A stretch of DNA of 8,862 nucleotides from Clostridia bacterium (GTDB taxonomy: Bacteria; Bacillota; Clostridia; Oscillospirales; Acutalibacteraceae), in assembly GCA_900766895.1 (NCBI GenBank), contig CAAFXF010000027.1, forward strand, positions 1-8,862, in the 5' to 3' direction. Shown piece by piece: positions 1 to 8,000 of this stretch (its first letter is position 1; the number at the start of each line of letters is the position of its first letter). The notes under the pieces were generated by a model, which did no database searches, was not told the DNA's origin, and was given only the letters and a program-made list of their open reading frames with translations. The translations under genes were made by a program, and so were the position numbers.

Positions 1-19
1 CACGACGCTCTTCCGATCT
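1..19 (+). other. Illumina sequencing adapter remnant (artefact)
   Basis: The 19 bases CACGACGCTCTTCCGATCT are identical to the 3' end of the Illumina TruSeq universal/read-1 adapter, which I recognise from general knowledge. They sit exactly at the contig start, as an untrimmed adapter would. They happen to be in frame with the following tmcAL fragment, so a gene caller would add about six false residues (H-D-A-L-P-I) to that protein. Genomic sequence should be taken to begin at about position 20. Confidence 0.95.
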
Positions 20-549
20 CCGATGACAGTGAGTATTCGGCAAGTGAAATAAGAAAGCACCTGAACCAAGACGAAATCTGCACAATGAAAAGTTGTGAAC
101 GGGCAATACTATACAAGCTTCGAACAATGAGTGCACAGGACTTTTTGCAAATTGAGGATGTCAGCGAGGGACTCGAAAACAGAATTGTTTCCTGCGTTAA
201 ACAGGCAACAAGCCTTGATGAGCTTTATGATATGATAAAAACAAAAAGATACACTCATTCCCGCATAAGAAGAATAGTATTGAGAGCCTTTTTAGGCATA
301 ACAAAGGATATGCCCAAGGAGCCTAAATATCTGCATATTTTAGCGTTCAATGACAAAGGCAGAGAACTACTTGCTCAAATGAAAAAAACAGCCGAAATGC
401 CTATCATTACAAAATACGGCAACATCGACTCACCCGAAATAAAAGAGCTTTTTGATTTGGAGTGTAAATTTACGGATATATACAATTTGGGATTTGCAAG
501 CGTAAAGCCATGCGGAGAGGAACAAAAAGCAAAAATAGAGATAATATAA
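20..549 (+). CDS. tmcAL: tRNA(Met) cytidine acetate ligase TmcAL, C-terminal part (5'-truncated)
   Basis: TmcAL (YlbM family) uses ATP and acetate to make ac4C at wobble position 34 of elongator tRNA-Met in the cytoplasm. About 175 genomic residues are visible, read in frame from base 22 to a TAA at 547-549; the N-terminal nucleotidyltransferase half (HxGH-type motif) lies beyond the contig end. The fragment opens with SASEIRKHL, which fits the ISxTxIR-type motif closing the nucleotidyltransferase domain. Family-typical stretches follow: AILYKLRTMS, EDVSEGLENRI, KTKRYTHSRIRRIVLRAFLG, FNDKGRELL, MPIITK and the late TDIYNLG. The ATG at 85 is internal and not the true start. The spacing between SASEIR and AILYKL seems shorter than in the Bacillus homologue as I remember it. 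The gene converges on the flavodoxin gene. Family assignment is firm; the missing half cannot be judged. Confidence 0.88.
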
Positions 550-556
550 AAAATGC

Positions 557-592
557 AAAAAGCGTATTGAACTCGATGTTCAATACGCTTTT
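557..592. terminator. Bidirectional Rho-independent terminator between convergent genes
   Basis: A perfect 15-bp inverted repeat, AAAAGCGTATTGAAC (558-572) and GTTCAATACGCTTTT (578-592), encloses a 5-nt loop (573-577). It begins 8 bp after the tmcAL stop. Read on the + strand, the stem ends in TTTT and could terminate tmcAL. Read on the minus strand, the stem is followed by TTTTTGCATTTTTT, a better U-tract, so it is a strong terminator for the flavodoxin-end operon. Activity is inferred from structure only. Confidence 0.85.
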
Positions 593-596
593 ACAA

Positions 597-644
597 TCCC
601 CTCAGTCACCTCCGGTGACAGGTCCCCTTACCGCCAGGGGAGCC
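597..644. repeat. Double-hairpin intergenic repeat (gut Firmicutes dispersed-repeat type)
   Basis: A GC-rich 48-bp block, unlike its AT-rich surroundings, contains two adjacent hairpins. The first is GTCACC (605-610), loop TCC, GGTGAC (614-619). The second is TCCCCT (623-628), a 7-nt loop, AGGGGA (636-641). The element begins CCCCTCAGTC and ends GGGGAGCC. From memory, this resembles a short palindromic element scattered in many intergenic regions of gut Ruminococcaceae/Faecalibacterium-type genomes, with variable loop bases. Only one copy is in this window, so repetition cannot be shown here. It lies just beyond the terminator, 15 bp from the 3' end of the flavodoxin gene. Confidence 0.6.
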
Positions 645-659
645 AATTATTAGCGTGCT

Positions 660-1343
660 TTATCCGGCTTTATCAACAGTCAACAACTTCTTTTTTACAT
701 CGTCCTCGGTGGATGCGTTTTCAAAGCGTATTCCCTTTTGCCATTTTGCCTTTTGAGAATACTGCTTAAGATTACTTTCACTTTCGCCGATTGAGGTGCT
801 TGATGATGTACAAAAAGGAATTACGGTTTTGCCCGAGCAATCGTATTCATCAAGAAAAGTATAAATAATCTTCGGTGCATCACCATACCAAATGGGATAG
901 CCTAAATACACAGTTTTATACGTTGACCATGAGGAAACCTTTGATGAAATTTCCGGTCTTGCTTTCGGATTATTATATTCATCAAAGCTTCTGGAGGTTT
1001 TACTTTTATAATCCAAATCCTCCATTGAATACGGCTGTCTTGGGACAATTTCAAACAAATCTCCCCCGTTAGCCTTGCTGATATACGACGCTATTTGTGC
1101 GGTATTGCCCGTGCAGGAAAAATAGCAAATAAGGATATCCGATGTAACGGCATTTGTTATTGTGCCGTCAGGCAGGGTGACGTCAACCGATGAATTATCG
1201 CTTTGAGATACGGCATTTCCGTCAGCGCCGGTTACTGTTTGGGTATTGGATTTGTTGCTTTTTTCTTCCTGCTGTGACCTTGCGCATGCAGAAAAGCACA
1301 CAAGCATGGCAACACACAAAAGCAGGGACAAACATTTTTTCAT
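660..1343 (-). CDS. Lipoprotein-anchored flavodoxin (Flavodoxin_4-like)
   Basis: The 227-residue protein starts with a lipoprotein signal peptide: MKK, a hydrophobic core, and lipobox FSAC with the predicted lipidated Cys at 20. A Ser/Asn/Gln-rich, low-complexity linker follows (about 21-66), then a flavodoxin fold from about 68. The FMN phosphate-binding loop is YFSCTGNTAQ (74-83), and GYPIWYGDAPK (148-158) with the GKTVIPFCTS stretch (171-180) marks the second and third FMN loops typical of this family. FMN binding and single-electron transfer on the outer face of the membrane are inferred; the partner is unknown. The ATG is preceded by GGAGA (1349-1353) at 5 nt, which supports this start. 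It is the last gene of the minus-strand run, 16 bp after rnmV, and ends at the hairpin terminator. Gene symbol left blank because the physiological role is not established. Confidence 0.85.
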   Translation of the reverse strand: MKKCLSLLLCVAMLVCFSACARSQQEEKSNKSNTQTVTGADGNAVSQSDNSSVDVTLPDGTITNAVTSDILICYFSCTGNTAQIASYISKANGGDLFEIVPRQPYSMEDLDYKSKTSRSFDEYNNPKARPEISSKVSSWSTYKTVYLGYPIWYGDAPKIIYTFLDEYDCSGKTVIPFCTSSSTSIGESESNLKQYSQKAKWQKGIRFENASTEDDVKKKLLTVDKAG

Positions 1344-1359
1344 ATTTTTCTCCGTATTA

Positions 1360-1950
1360 TTACAAAATATTGCTGCAAAGAATATAAAAATCTTCTTTTG
1401 TCATAGCATTATTAATGCAGGATATAAGCGAGCTTACCGACAGGAATTCAGGCAAATCAAGAGCACTGCAAAGTGCTTTTCTTTTTGCCTTTGAGCCCAC
1501 CCCTCCGGTAAGCCCCAAATCATAAAAATCAACGGTAGTTACAGGATTTTCACACAGGCTTTTGGCAGAGGTTACACCTGCCCTGTCAAGTGCCTGCAAT
1601 ATCACCTGACTGCTCATTCCTTCAACACCGAGCTTGCCCTCCTTAGACGGCTCGGCTTTACGTTTTTCCTTTCCGAAAATGTCGGGAATATAAACGTTAA
1701 TTATTTGCTCCTTAGGTACACCTGACGAGATATAATTACGTATCATAAAGCCTGCGTGGTCGGAGTCGGTAAGTATAATTATACCACGCTCTCTTGCAAG
1801 CTTTTTTATAAACAACAACTTTTCCTTATCCTTAAAAATACCAAAGCCGTTAGTTTCTATTATAAAAGCATCCAATATATTTGAAAGCTTGATTTTATCG
1901 TATTTTCCCTCAACTATTACAGCTTGAGAAAGCTTAATTTTTTCCTCCAT
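1360..1950 (-). CDS. rnmV: Ribonuclease M5 (5S rRNA maturation)
   Basis: RNase M5 cleaves both sides of the double-stranded 5S rRNA precursor to give mature 5S, in the cytoplasm; in Bacillus it needs ribosomal protein L18. The 196-residue product has a TOPRIM domain at about 8-100: VIVEGKYDKIKL with catalytic Glu14, and ILTDSDHAGF with Asp62 and Asp64 as the DxD metal site. The family motif NVYIPDIFGKEKRK (85-98) and SKEGKLGVEGM (102-112) follow. Residues from about 115 form the C-terminal part (DUF4093-like). Length is close to the Bacillus enzyme (about 186). The ATG overlaps the holA stop by one base (TGATG), and GAGGAA (1957-1962) inside holA lies 6 nt upstream, so translation is probably coupled. 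In Bacillus this gene neighbours ksgA; here it follows holA. Confidence 0.92.
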   Translation of the reverse strand: MEEKIKLSQAVIVEGKYDKIKLSNILDAFIIETNGFGIFKDKEKLLFIKKLARERGIIILTDSDHAGFMIRNYISSGVPKEQIINVYIPDIFGKEKRKAEPSKEGKLGVEGMSSQVILQALDRAGVTSAKSLCENPVTTVDFYDLGLTGGVGSKAKRKALCSALDLPEFLSVSSLISCINNAMTKEDFYILCSNIL

Positions 1951-2987
1951 CAGCCGTTCCTCAACATCAAAAGCTTCATAACCGTTTCCTCAAGAAGCAG
2001 GTTTTTATCAATAGAGGTTGACTTGAAAAGCTCATCGGTTTTTGCAAGGACATCAATAGCACCCCTCAAATTTTCAAGGCTTAAGTTTTTACTGTCACGA
2101 ACAGCGTTTTTGATAAGCCATTCCCTGCCTTTATAATTGAAAGCACTTGAAATAGAGCCCTCACCCTCGCCGGATGCCTTGGCACACTTTACTCTGTACA
2201 TATCAATATAGCACGAGGATATTACAGCTAAAATGGAAATCGGCTCCTCCTTTTGTGCAAACAGAACACGAAGCACCTCATATGCACCGTCGCTGTTACC
2301 TGCAAGAATAAACTTTGACAAATCGTAAACCCTTGCCTGAAGGCATTTAACAGCCAAATCATCAATGATTTTGCGTGTAATCTCGCCCTCGCCAACAAAT
2401 GCGCAAAGCTTTTCAAGCTCGTTAAAAACGGTGGTAATATCGTTGCCGACAACAGTTACCATATATTTTGCATTTGCCAAATCAATAACACAGCCTCGCT
2501 TTTTTGCAGAGGCAACAATAAGCTTTGCAAGCTCGCCGTCAGTACGCCTTTCAAGGTTTACAACCGTGCCTGCCTTTGCAAACAAGCCTTCTATCGTTTT
2601 CCATTTACTGTTCTTTTTTGTGTCCACCTCAATGGATGAATAAAGAAATACCAAAATTGCATTTGGATTTATATCCTCAAAATAAGCCTTAAGCCTTTCC
2701 ACATCATCCTTGCTTTTATCAAGCGGATAATCATTTACAAGCAAAAATGAATATTGTGCCATCATAGGCATCATATCAGCATCATTAAGAATTTCCGACA
2801 ATGACACCTTTTTGCCGTCGTACTGATGAAAATTGAAATCGGCAAACGCAGGCTCTACAAGCTTGCTTTTAAGCTTTGCTACATAAAAATCCTTAAGGTA
2901 GGCTTCCTCACCGTAAATCATATAGACATTGGAAAAGTCATTGTTTTTTATTTGATTTTTAAGCTCGGCTTCTCCTACTTTTGCCAT
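1950..2987 (-). CDS. holA: DNA polymerase III subunit delta
   Basis: HolA is the delta subunit of the clamp loader; it opens the beta sliding clamp and joins tau/gamma and delta' in the replisome. The 345 residues match the family length (about 330-350). Visible marks are the N-terminal NVYMIYGEEAYLKD (20-33), which corresponds to the degenerate AAA+ start of delta, the SSIEVDTKKNSKWK region (117-130), and the family signature GNDITTVFNELEKLCAF (181-197), followed by the helical C-terminal collar domain (about 215-345). The start overlaps the last 13 bases of comEC, in a different frame. AAGGAGG (2996-3002) lies 8 nt upstream within comEC and fixes this ATG. comEC followed by holA is a common gene order in Firmicutes. 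The stop overlaps the rnmV start by one base. Confidence 0.94.
   Translation of the reverse strand: MAKVGEAELKNQIKNNDFSNVYMIYGEEAYLKDFYVAKLKSKLVEPAFADFNFHQYDGKKVSLSEILNDADMMPMMAQYSFLLVNDYPLDKSKDDVERLKAYFEDINPNAILVFLYSSIEVDTKKNSKWKTIEGLFAKAGTVVNLERRTDGELAKLIVASAKKRGCVIDLANAKYMVTVVGNDITTVFNELEKLCAFVGEGEITRKIIDDLAVKCLQARVYDLSKFILAGNSDGAYEVLRVLFAQKEEPISILAVISSCYIDMYRVKCAKASGEGEGSISSAFNYKGREWLIKNAVRDSKNLSLENLRGAIDVLAKTDELFKSTSIDKNLLLEETVMKLLMLRNG
1957..1962 (-). promoter_or_regulatory. Ribosome binding site for rnmV inside holA
   Basis: GAGGAA on the minus strand lies 6 nt before the rnmV ATG, within the final codons of holA. Together with the TGATG stop/start overlap, it supports translational coupling of holA and rnmV. 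Confidence 0.7.
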
Positions 2988-5035
2988 TGATTTAACCTCC
3001 TTACCTTATATGAATCTTTACTGCTTATCCTGTAATCAACCATACCGTTTTTAAGCTCAATACAGCCGGTGGCGTCGGTAGCAGTATCGGAATTAACTGT
3101 AAAATCCGCATTTTGATATGTGCTTATTGAAAAATCCTTGATATACAAGGTTACGCCTCCTTGATTATAGCAAAGATTGTAATCATCATCAAGCAAAACA
3201 TTATACACGCTTTGAACCTCAAGCCTTTGGCAATCGGCTGATGAAAGTATTGTATCATCAAACTCATCACAAAGCAAGGTGTTGATACCCACATCGTTGC
3301 AGAGCATTGCGCAGTAGGATGATGAATTATCAGCCACAAGAAAATCAACATACAGCATATTTGACTGCAAATAGCTTTTTACCTTGTAATAATCCCCTTT
3401 GGTATTGACACCGCAAACCACGGTTTTACTGTCATACGTGCACACAATCGCTCCGTCGGGAAAAACGCGCATAAAAACATCCGACCTACCGTTAAAAAGC
3501 AAAATGAAAAAGCACACCGCACATACACAGCCTGTTACGGCAAAGGCAACCTTAACCGATTTGTTTTTGCCCACAGCAAATCCAACGGCAACCACAAGCA
3601 AAGCAGCTGCAATCAACACGCCAAACCGATAATCAAGCCCCAAAACGACATTTCCGGCTTGAGCAAAGAATGTGCATACCTTGATGAGCAATGTATCAAA
3701 AAATTCGCACACAAGCACGACAAATGCAGTTATCGGTGTTATACCCAAAAGAGATACAAGGTATACCGCAAGCGAGGCAACCACACAGATGCTTCCAAGT
3801 GGAACGGCAATGATGTTTGCAACAGGGCTGACAACGCTTGTATAGCCGAAGAAAAGATACATAACCGGCAGTGTGTAAATAACTACACTTATTGATACAA
3901 ACACAGGGCTAATCGCCTTTTGTATGTAAATATACAGCTTCTCCTTTGGCTTAAGGAAAAGCGGATCCTCAGGCTTTATAAACATCCTTTTGGAAAAATG
4001 AGGATAAAGGGTTACGAGCGACAAAACAGCAAGAACACTTAATACTGTGCCTATGTCGGTAACGCAAAGAGGATTTGAAACGCACATTGCAGTCACCGCG
4101 ATACCCAAGGAATTCAAGGTGTCTCCTCTCATAGAAAACAAACCTGCAAGCAGCATAACAATCATCATTATACCTGCACGCGTTACAGAGCCGGAAAAGC
4201 CTGCAAGAGCCATATACAAAAGAGTCAACGCAATACATACGGAATTTGTAATCCAAGGCTTAAGCTTAAACCTTTTCAGAACATACAGCACCCCACCGAT
4301 AACCACCGCAAGATGCAAGCCTGAAACAGCCATAATATGCGACATACCTGAATATGTAAAGGCTTGCCTTATGCTTTTATCCAAATAGGATTTATCACCC
4401 GTAACAAGTGCAACAGACAGTGCCCCTGCATCGTCCGACATAATGTACAATAGCTTATTTCGTATGCTTTGCCTTAAATCGACAATATACCTATACGGTG
4501 AATTAATAGTTTTACCGCTTTCGCCGGTGAGCCTACAGGAAGCCGCGATATAAATTCTGTCGGCATATTTGCCGTAGCTTAAAAAAGGATTGTCGGCAAT
4601 ACTAAAAAAGCTCATCCTACCGTTATACTCCTTATACGGACGCAGATTTGACCTGCTGTCTGTATAAATGTAGGTATTGAAATTTGTTTTTTCACCGTTC
4701 ATTTGCGTTACCTTTACGCAATATCCCTTACTGTTTGAGGTAACTGCTCCTATATCGGTTGCATAAAAGGTACAATCTACCGTTGTGCCGTCAAGCGCCT
4801 GAACAGGCTGAACGAAAAGACCTGTAAACCCAACATACAAAAGACAGGCTGTAACCGCGGACGCAAGCGACAGCGGCAGGACAACAGCCTGTCTGAATTT
4901 TGGAAGAACAAGGCTTACGGCAAAAAGCACCGTAAGCCCTACTGTTAATATTAAGATGTATTCAGGCTTAACAAAGCACAGCACAACAAGTGCAACTGCC
5001 ATAGAAAAGCCAACACAGGCGAATACTCTTTTCAT
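2975..5035 (-). CDS. comEC: ComEC/Rec2-type DNA uptake channel with degenerate C-terminal MBL domain
   Basis: ComEC is the inner-membrane channel through which single-stranded DNA enters during natural transformation. The 686-residue protein has N-terminal membrane segments (about 5-73), an extracytoplasmic OB-like region (about 80-175, the DUF4131 area), and a multi-spanning Competence domain (about 200-515). That domain has SGMSHIMAVSGLHLAVV (229-245), AGFSGSVTRAGIMM (278-291), R303 in MRGDTLNSLG and VSPVANIIAVPLG (402-414), all family hallmarks. The C-terminal 165 residues align in layout with the usual metallo-beta-lactamase-like domain, but the LTHxHxDH-type motif is replaced by FLVADNSSSYC (565-575), so metal-dependent nuclease activity is unlikely. 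It is shorter than typical ComEC (about 750-800). No Shine-Dalgarno precedes the ATG. The gene starts 16 bp after the GH2 stop and overlaps holA by 13 bp. Whether the organism is competent cannot be told from this window. Confidence 0.9.
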   Translation of the reverse strand: MKRVFACVGFSMAVALVVLCFVKPEYILILTVGLTVLFAVSLVLPKFRQAVVLPLSLASAVTACLLYVGFTGLFVQPVQALDGTTVDCTFYATDIGAVTSNSKGYCVKVTQMNGEKTNFNTYIYTDSRSNLRPYKEYNGRMSFFSIADNPFLSYGKYADRIYIAASCRLTGESGKTINSPYRYIVDLRQSIRNKLLYIMSDDAGALSVALVTGDKSYLDKSIRQAFTYSGMSHIMAVSGLHLAVVIGGVLYVLKRFKLKPWITNSVCIALTLLYMALAGFSGSVTRAGIMMIVMLLAGLFSMRGDTLNSLGIAVTAMCVSNPLCVTDIGTVLSVLAVLSLVTLYPHFSKRMFIKPEDPLFLKPKEKLYIYIQKAISPVFVSISVVIYTLPVMYLFFGYTSVVSPVANIIAVPLGSICVVASLAVYLVSLLGITPITAFVVLVCEFFDTLLIKVCTFFAQAGNVVLGLDYRFGVLIAAALLVVAVGFAVGKNKSVKVAFAVTGCVCAVCFFILLFNGRSDVFMRVFPDGAIVCTYDSKTVVCGVNTKGDYYKVKSYLQSNMLYVDFLVADNSSSYCAMLCNDVGINTLLCDEFDDTILSSADCQRLEVQSVYNVLLDDDYNLCYNQGGVTLYIKDFSISTYQNADFTVNSDTATDATGCIELKNGMVDYRISSKDSYKVRRLNQWQK
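2996..3002 (-). promoter_or_regulatory. Ribosome binding site for holA inside comEC
   Basis: The minus-strand sequence AAGGAGG is a near-perfect anti-16S match, 8 nt before the holA ATG. It lies within the last codons of comEC. It decides the holA start and, with the 13-bp overlap, suggests coupled translation of comEC and holA. Confidence 0.85.
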
Positions 5036-5051
5036 AACTTAAAACAACTAA

Positions 5052-8000
5052 TTACTTTTTGAACGGCTCAACAAGGAATGAAAGCTCCTGCTTCTCCCCT
5101 GCCTTAACCTGATACTTGTCACGAACAAATGCCTGACCGGGAAGGTCACCGCCGACACCGTACTGCGAGCTGTCAACATTAACGGTAATGTCATTGCTTC
5201 TGTCAATATCCGTAACATGCTCGTACTTATCAAGCATAAACGGTGTGTATGGCAAAGCACAGAACATTACAGGCTTATCGTAGTAGGCAGTTACCTTGAT
5301 GCCACTGCCCTTTTTATCCGTAAGAGTAAAGTATCTTACATCTGCACGACTTGAGGACTCCTGCGGACGCATATAGGTGTACTCAAATTTATCAATAGGC
5401 ATAGAGTATTTGCCGATCTTATATCCTGTCTTTCTGTCCGGATATGACGGAGCCTCTCCCCTGCCGTACCAAGAAATCTGTGTGAGTGTCTTGTCAACAT
5501 TCCACTGGAAGCCAAAGCGAAGCAGAGCAGCCTTTGGAGTTGCGCTGTGATATACAGCGAGTCTTCCGTCAGGATATACGGTATAAGACACATATGCATT
5601 TTTCATAAACGGAACATCAAGAGCAACCTTGATTTTTACTGCACCGTTCTTTTCCTCAACAGTTGTTTTGAGTGCCTTAACAGCCTTTGTTGCACGCTTC
5701 CATTTGTAGTATGGATGAACAAAGGCAAACGGTGAAACAAAGTTTAGAAAGTCAATATCGTTATCGGTGAGAGCCCTAAAGTAGTTTGGAGCCATAGGAG
5801 CGCTCAAAAGCTCTCTGCCGTCTGCAACGTATGATGTTACGGCACCGTTATCAACAACAACGCTGTATCCGTTGCCGTTAACATTTACGTTATTACCCTT
5901 CTTTGTAAATGTTGCCGAAGCATCAGCCTTTGGAGCAGTCGGTTTCTTCGGAGTGTTAAGAACAAATTGGTCAAACGCAATTTCCGCATTACTCTTTATG
6001 CCTAACGATTTTTTCTTAGAGTGGAAGGAAATTGTGAGCACACATTCCTTATCATCAGGTAATGAGCTGTAATCATACGGAATATCAATAAAGTTTTCCT
6101 GCAAAGGAGCAACGGAGAACTTATCCATTTCGCCCGACTGAATTTCCTCGCCCTCACATTCAATTTTCCACCTGCACTTGTATGCAGAAACATCGGTGAA
6201 AAGGAAGCGTGAGCGAACGTTAAATCTACCCTTTGTTAAATCATATGCAGTTGTAACAATAGGCTGATAAACGTGAGCAACCTCGAAATACTGCGGGTGT
6301 GGCTCACGGGTTGCAGAAATAACACCGTTTGCACAGAAATATGTGTTTGAGCCGGTCATAGCAGTTGTATTGATACCGCTGTACCAATGGCGAGGCTCAT
6401 CCTTTTCAAAATCTGTACCGTAAAGATAATTGTCCTTGCCGTTTTCATCAACAACATGAAGCGTTTGGTCTACCCAATCCCAGATAAAGCCACCGCACAT
6501 ATTGTCATACTTTTCAAAATCATCCATATACTCTTGGAAATTACCGAGAGAATTTTCCATACTGTGAGCATATTCGCAAAGCATTACGGGCTTATTATAC
6601 ATTTCTGCCGTAATAGGCTTTGAATCAGCCGCAAGTTGATTTGCAATGTTGTCATAAAGAGAAATGGTAATAGGCTCCTTTTCGCCTAATTTACGCATAA
6701 CATCCTCAACAGGATACATACGGGATATAACATCACTCTTTGTAAGGTCAAAGTCACCCTCATAATGAAACTGTCTTGTATCATCAAGTGCAAGAGCGGC
6801 CTGCTTCATCTTCATAAAGTTGTCGCCGTCGCCTGCTTCGTTGCCGAGTGACCACATAAAGATACAGGGATTGTTTCTGTCGCGAAGAACCATTCTTTCC
6901 ATTTTATCAACAGCAAGGTCGGTCCACAAAGGATTTGAGCCCGGTACGCCCTTTCGACGAACACCGTGAGATTCCAAATCACATTCGTCCATAACATAAA
7001 AGCCGTATCTGTTGCAAAGCTCATAAAAATACGGATCATCGGGATAGTGTGATGTTCTGATGGCATTGATGTTTGCCATTTTCATCAAATCAAGGTCCTG
7101 TGTATATCTTTCCTTTGGAACGTTCCAGCCGTTGTCCATATCAAAATCGTGACGGTTTACACCTCTAATCATCAAAGGCATACCGTTGAACAAAATCTTT
7201 TCGCCGACGATTTCTACCTTCTTAAAGCCTATTTCGTAGGTTTTGACGGAAATAGCATCACCCTTTTCGTCAAGCACCTGCATAACAAGCCTGTAAAGAT
7301 TCGGAGCCTCTGCCGACCACTTTTTTGGATTTTTGATTTCATTTTGGATACTGAGCACAGACTCGGTATTTGCACCGACATTTGCAACAGCATCGTCAAG
7401 TTCAATTTGCTTATCCGTATCGGTAATAAGATATGACTTAACGGTAACGGACATATCGTTATCCGAATGATTGTTGATGTAATAATCAATAGAAAGAGTT
7501 GAGTTTTTGTACTCTGCATCAAGGTCGGTTTTAACATAAAAGTCAAACAATCTTACCTTTGGCTCTGCAAAAAGGTATACCTCACGGTAAATACCGCAAA
7601 GCCACCACATATCCTGATCCTCAAGATATGTTGAAGCAGCATAACGATAAACCTTTGCCGCAACAGTATTTTCGCCGTCCTTAAGATATTTGGTAATCTC
7701 AAATTCGTGAGGAGTCATTGAGCCTGTTGAATAGCCGACATACTCACCGTTTACCCATACCTCAAGAGCCGCCTTGCAGGCACCGAAATGCAGGAAAATA
7801 TCCCTGCCGTCCCAATCCTTGCTTACGGTAAAGCTTCTGCGATAAAAGCCGATTTCCTGCATAGTATGGTCGATAGACGGAATACGGGATCTTGACCTGC
7901 TGAATGCTCTCGGGAATGTGCTTGCATAGTAATAAGGCACACTGTATCCCTCGCACTGCCACACTGACGGAACATTAATCTCATCCCATCCGGAAACATC

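Noticed and set aside
85..549. A complete 154-residue protein starting at the ATG at 85.
   Set aside because: The frame is open upstream to the contig end and encodes TmcAL-like residues there (SASEIRKHL), so this ATG is internal.
597..644. The double hairpin as a CRISPR repeat or a terminator.
   Set aside because: There is one copy with no spacers, and no T-tract follows either hairpin; the neighbouring 557-592 stem-loop is the better terminator.
4047..4388. Plus-strand open frame of 113 codons opposite comEC, and similar long frames opposite lacZ.
   Set aside because: They lie wholly antisense to strongly supported genes, have no Shine-Dalgarno site, and their translations resemble no protein I recognise; they are shadow frames.
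2975..5035. Frameshift or pseudogene explanation for the short ComEC C-terminus.
   Set aside because: The frame is continuous, ends with normal overlap into holA, and the remnant still has strand-like periodicity; neither other frame shows the missing metal-binding motif. Gradual domain loss fits better than a recent break.
5178..5206. Possible sigma-A promoter inside lacZ on the minus strand (TTGACA, 17-bp spacer, GTTAAT), about 140 bp upstream of comEC.
   Set aside because: The -10 matches only four of six positions and misses the highly conserved second A, with no extended -10. Such a match is expected by chance in AT-rich coding DNA, so it is not listed as a feature.
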